Of a stretch of DNA of 64,000 nucleotides, positions 62,849 through 64,000 are shown piece after piece. Each line of letters begins with the position of its first letter. Position 1 is the stretch's first letter. The translations under genes were made by a program, and so were the position numbers. Location: contig CAZSTX010000001.1 in the NCBI GenBank assembly GCA_964610025.1, positions 1 to 64,000 on the forward strand, in the 5' to 3' direction. Source of the DNA: UBA5266 sp964610025 (GTDB lineage: Bacteria > Bacteroidota > Bacteroidia > Bacteroidales > WCHB1-69). Below the pieces are notes generated by a model. The model worked only from the letters and a program-made list of their open reading frames with translations. It did no database searches and had not been told where the DNA came from.

Positions 62849-63477
62849 TCTAATGTTTTTTTAGGTGGCCAAACATTTCGCCATCCATAGTAAAATCCTA
62901 AATGATAGCGGGCTGCAAAAAAATAAACTACATGTTTTAATTTTCCTATAGGCATATATAGTAATAAAAGAGAAGCTAATAGATAGTATATCAATGCTGT
63001 GTTGTAGTTCAAATATACGATAGTAATAAGTTGAAATAAGCTCACCAATACATTGGAAATAAAATCATCGGCATTGCTAAGACTACGCATGGGTTTAGCA
63101 ATAGCACGTTTGAAAAGTAAGCCAAATCCGCAAAGGCAAGAAAAGCTAATACTAACAGTTAACAACCATAAAAGCCATTGAGGTAGTGTTATTTGTAAGG
63201 TTATATTAACGAAAAAAAAGATTAATAATAAAAAAGAAGCAAAAGTTCCAAGATGATAAACCAAGCCTGCAAAATAGGTGGGTAGGTGCAAAAAAGCAGA
63301 TTCTTTATGGTCAATCATAGCAAGTGTCGATGAATAAGCAATGGCTTTTGTTAAATTGCCACTTTTTTTAGAATAATCTTTAGGTTTTCCTAAGTAAATT
63401 AATCGTATAAAATGAGCTATCAATGCTGTTACACATACTATTAAACTTCCAATTGTCAACCAATGATACCAAAACAT
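62845..63477 (-). CDS. NarI/DsrM-like membrane cytochrome b subunit
   Basis: The 210-residue protein has five hydrophobic segments: HWLTIGSLIVCVTALIAHFIRL at the start, HLPTYFAGLVYHLGTFASFLLLIFFF near residue 65, then further helices. Histidines in the first and second helices can act as haem ligands, as in NarI and DsrM. The C-terminal ARYHLGFYYGWRNVWPPK resembles DsrM/NarI tails. It would pass electrons between quinone and the linked iron-sulfur protein. It lies between dsrC and that gene. Confidence 0.78.
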   Translation of the reverse strand: MFWYHWLTIGSLIVCVTALIAHFIRLIYLGKPKDYSKKSGNLTKAIAYSSTLAMIDHKESAFLHLPTYFAGLVYHLGTFASFLLLIFFFVNITLQITLPQWLLWLLTVSISFSCLCGFGLLFKRAIAKPMRSLSNADDFISNVLVSLFQLITIVYLNYNTALIYYLLASLLLLYMPIGKLKHVVYFFAARYHLGFYYGWRNVWPPKKTLE

Positions 63478-63492
63478 ATTTTTTTCTTTTTA

Positions 63493-63789
63493 TTATACAC
63501 AACCATCTGGTTTAGGTAAACCTGCAACACGGCATGCACCACGAGCTGGACCTAAAGGAAAAAGAGTGTAAATGTCTTTTAGTTTAAGGTTTGTTTCTTT
63601 ACAGATAACTCTAATCATAGGTGCCATGCCTTTTTCAAGATAATTTTTCCGAATAACATTAATAACCGACCAATGCTGTTCGCTCAGTGCTTCTATTCCA
63701 TCTTCTTTTGCTATTTGCAAAGCAATATTTTCGTTCCAAATGTCGGGGTTTGTCAAAAAACCATCTCCATCAAATTCTAAATGTGTCAT
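63493..63789 (-). CDS. dsrC: DsrC-family sulfur carrier
   Basis: The 98-residue protein has the DsrC/TusE fold: LEFDGDGFLTNPDIWNENIA, the SEQHWSVINVIRKNYLEKGMAP helix and LFPLGPARGACRVAGLPKPDGCV. Both C-terminal cysteines of true DsrC are present, Cys86 and Cys97 (ten residues between); TusE proteins usually keep only the last. A third Cys is at about residue 63. DsrC carries a persulfide or trisulfide to DsrMK-type complexes, which are encoded next to it. It is expected to be a soluble partner of the membrane module. Confidence 0.92.
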   Translation of the reverse strand: MTHLEFDGDGFLTNPDIWNENIALQIAKEDGIEALSEQHWSVINVIRKNYLEKGMAPMIRVICKETNLKLKDIYTLFPLGPARGACRVAGLPKPDGCV

Positions 63790-63801
63790 ATATTTTTATT
63801 T

Positions 63802-64000
63802 TTAATTAATTTCCTCATCGTATTTTTCAATTATTTTGTCGATACTTAGTGCGGTGTCGGGCAGAACAAAGTCGGGGCAAAAATGCAATTCAACAGAAGT
63901 TTGATAACGTTTACAATGTAAAAAATGGTTGTGAAGCGAAAAGTAAAAATTTCGTATGTAATTTTCTTTTTCTATTTGACTAATAGATGTGTTGCTACTT
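63802..64000 (-). CDS. Partial CDS, unidentified, running off the window edge
   Basis: This open frame on the minus strand enters from the window edge and stops at TAA (63802-63804). The visible 65 residues end with YQTSVELHFCPDFVLPDT, then SIDKIIEKYDEEIN. No domain is recognised. It is in the same orientation as dsrC and ends 12 bases before the dsrC ATG, so it may belong to the same transcription unit. The start lies outside the window. Confidence 0.6.
   Translation of the reverse strand, partial: SSNTSISQIEKENYIRNFYFSLHNHFLHCKRYQTSVELHFCPDFVLPDTALSIDKIIEKYDEEIN

Overview
The window reads as a chromosomal segment of an uncultured, anaerobic, AT-rich member of the Bacteroidota, most likely near Bacteroidales. 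Four things support this. Several secreted proteins carry type IX secretion (T9SS) C-terminal sorting domains. Bacteroidota-type promoters (TAnnTTTG at -7) precede many genes. The efflux, SulP and POT transporters are of Bacteroidota style. Maturation genes for [FeFe] hydrogenase point to fermentative or H2 metabolism. No phage, transposase or CRISPR array was seen. One 100-N assembly gap lies in a tandem repeat.

Layout. 1-5.8 kb is the end of a surface-polysaccharide locus: a broken deacetylase-like gene, a GT9 glycosyltransferase, the three-gene UDP-N-acetyl-L-fucosamine pathway (capE-capF-capG) and a VanZ-like membrane protein. 5.8-7.1 kb is a non-coding tandem array of about 384-bp units full of short perfect inverted repeats, interrupted by the gap. 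7.1-13.2 kb (minus) is alaS-gatE-gatD; GatDE is the archaeal-type Glu-tRNA(Gln) amidotransferase and is unexpected in a bacterium. 13.5-18.1 kb (plus) holds a large T9SS cargo protein, dprA and a small membrane protein. 18.2-20.6 kb (minus) holds pth, a TM1266-type regulator and hydG. Divergent to this, 20.7-24.8 kb (plus) runs thiH, a TPR protein, a DedA protein and aroE, and ends against a minus-strand tRNA-Gln(CTG).

25-28 kb (minus) is a lineage-specific block of secreted or membrane proteins with a duplicated promoter. 28-34.6 kb holds a SulP transporter, a YihY-type protein, a U32 peptidase-family protein, a POT transporter and Maf. 34.7-41.4 kb holds a TPR protein, a complete tripartite RND efflux operon and msrA. 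41.4-46.4 kb (minus) holds an Omp28-like protein with a misplaced sorting-like domain, an M20 peptidase and two small surface proteins. 46.5-52.9 kb (minus) is a three-gene operon: two different GAPDHs flanking a 1366-residue dikinase-like protein that lacks the PEP-binding barrel. 53-56.6 kb (minus) holds aspS, a methyltransferase and a PfkB kinase. 56.7-61.5 kb (plus) holds a UDP-sugar dehydrogenase, an HD-like protein, a membrane protein, two tandem PspC proteins, a LiaF-like protein and a SPOR-like protein. 61.5-64 kb (minus) holds DsrC, a NarI/DsrM-like cytochrome b and a DsrK/HdrD-like iron-sulfur protein, a sulfur-linked redox module.

The observations most worth following up are the bacterial gatED operon in a genome whose tRNA-Gln carries the bacterial U1-A72 pair, the gap/dikinase-like/gap operon, the DsrC-DsrMK-like module, and the palindrome-rich tandem array whose gap is certainly mis-sized. 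All calls come from reading sequence and motifs; no database search was run.
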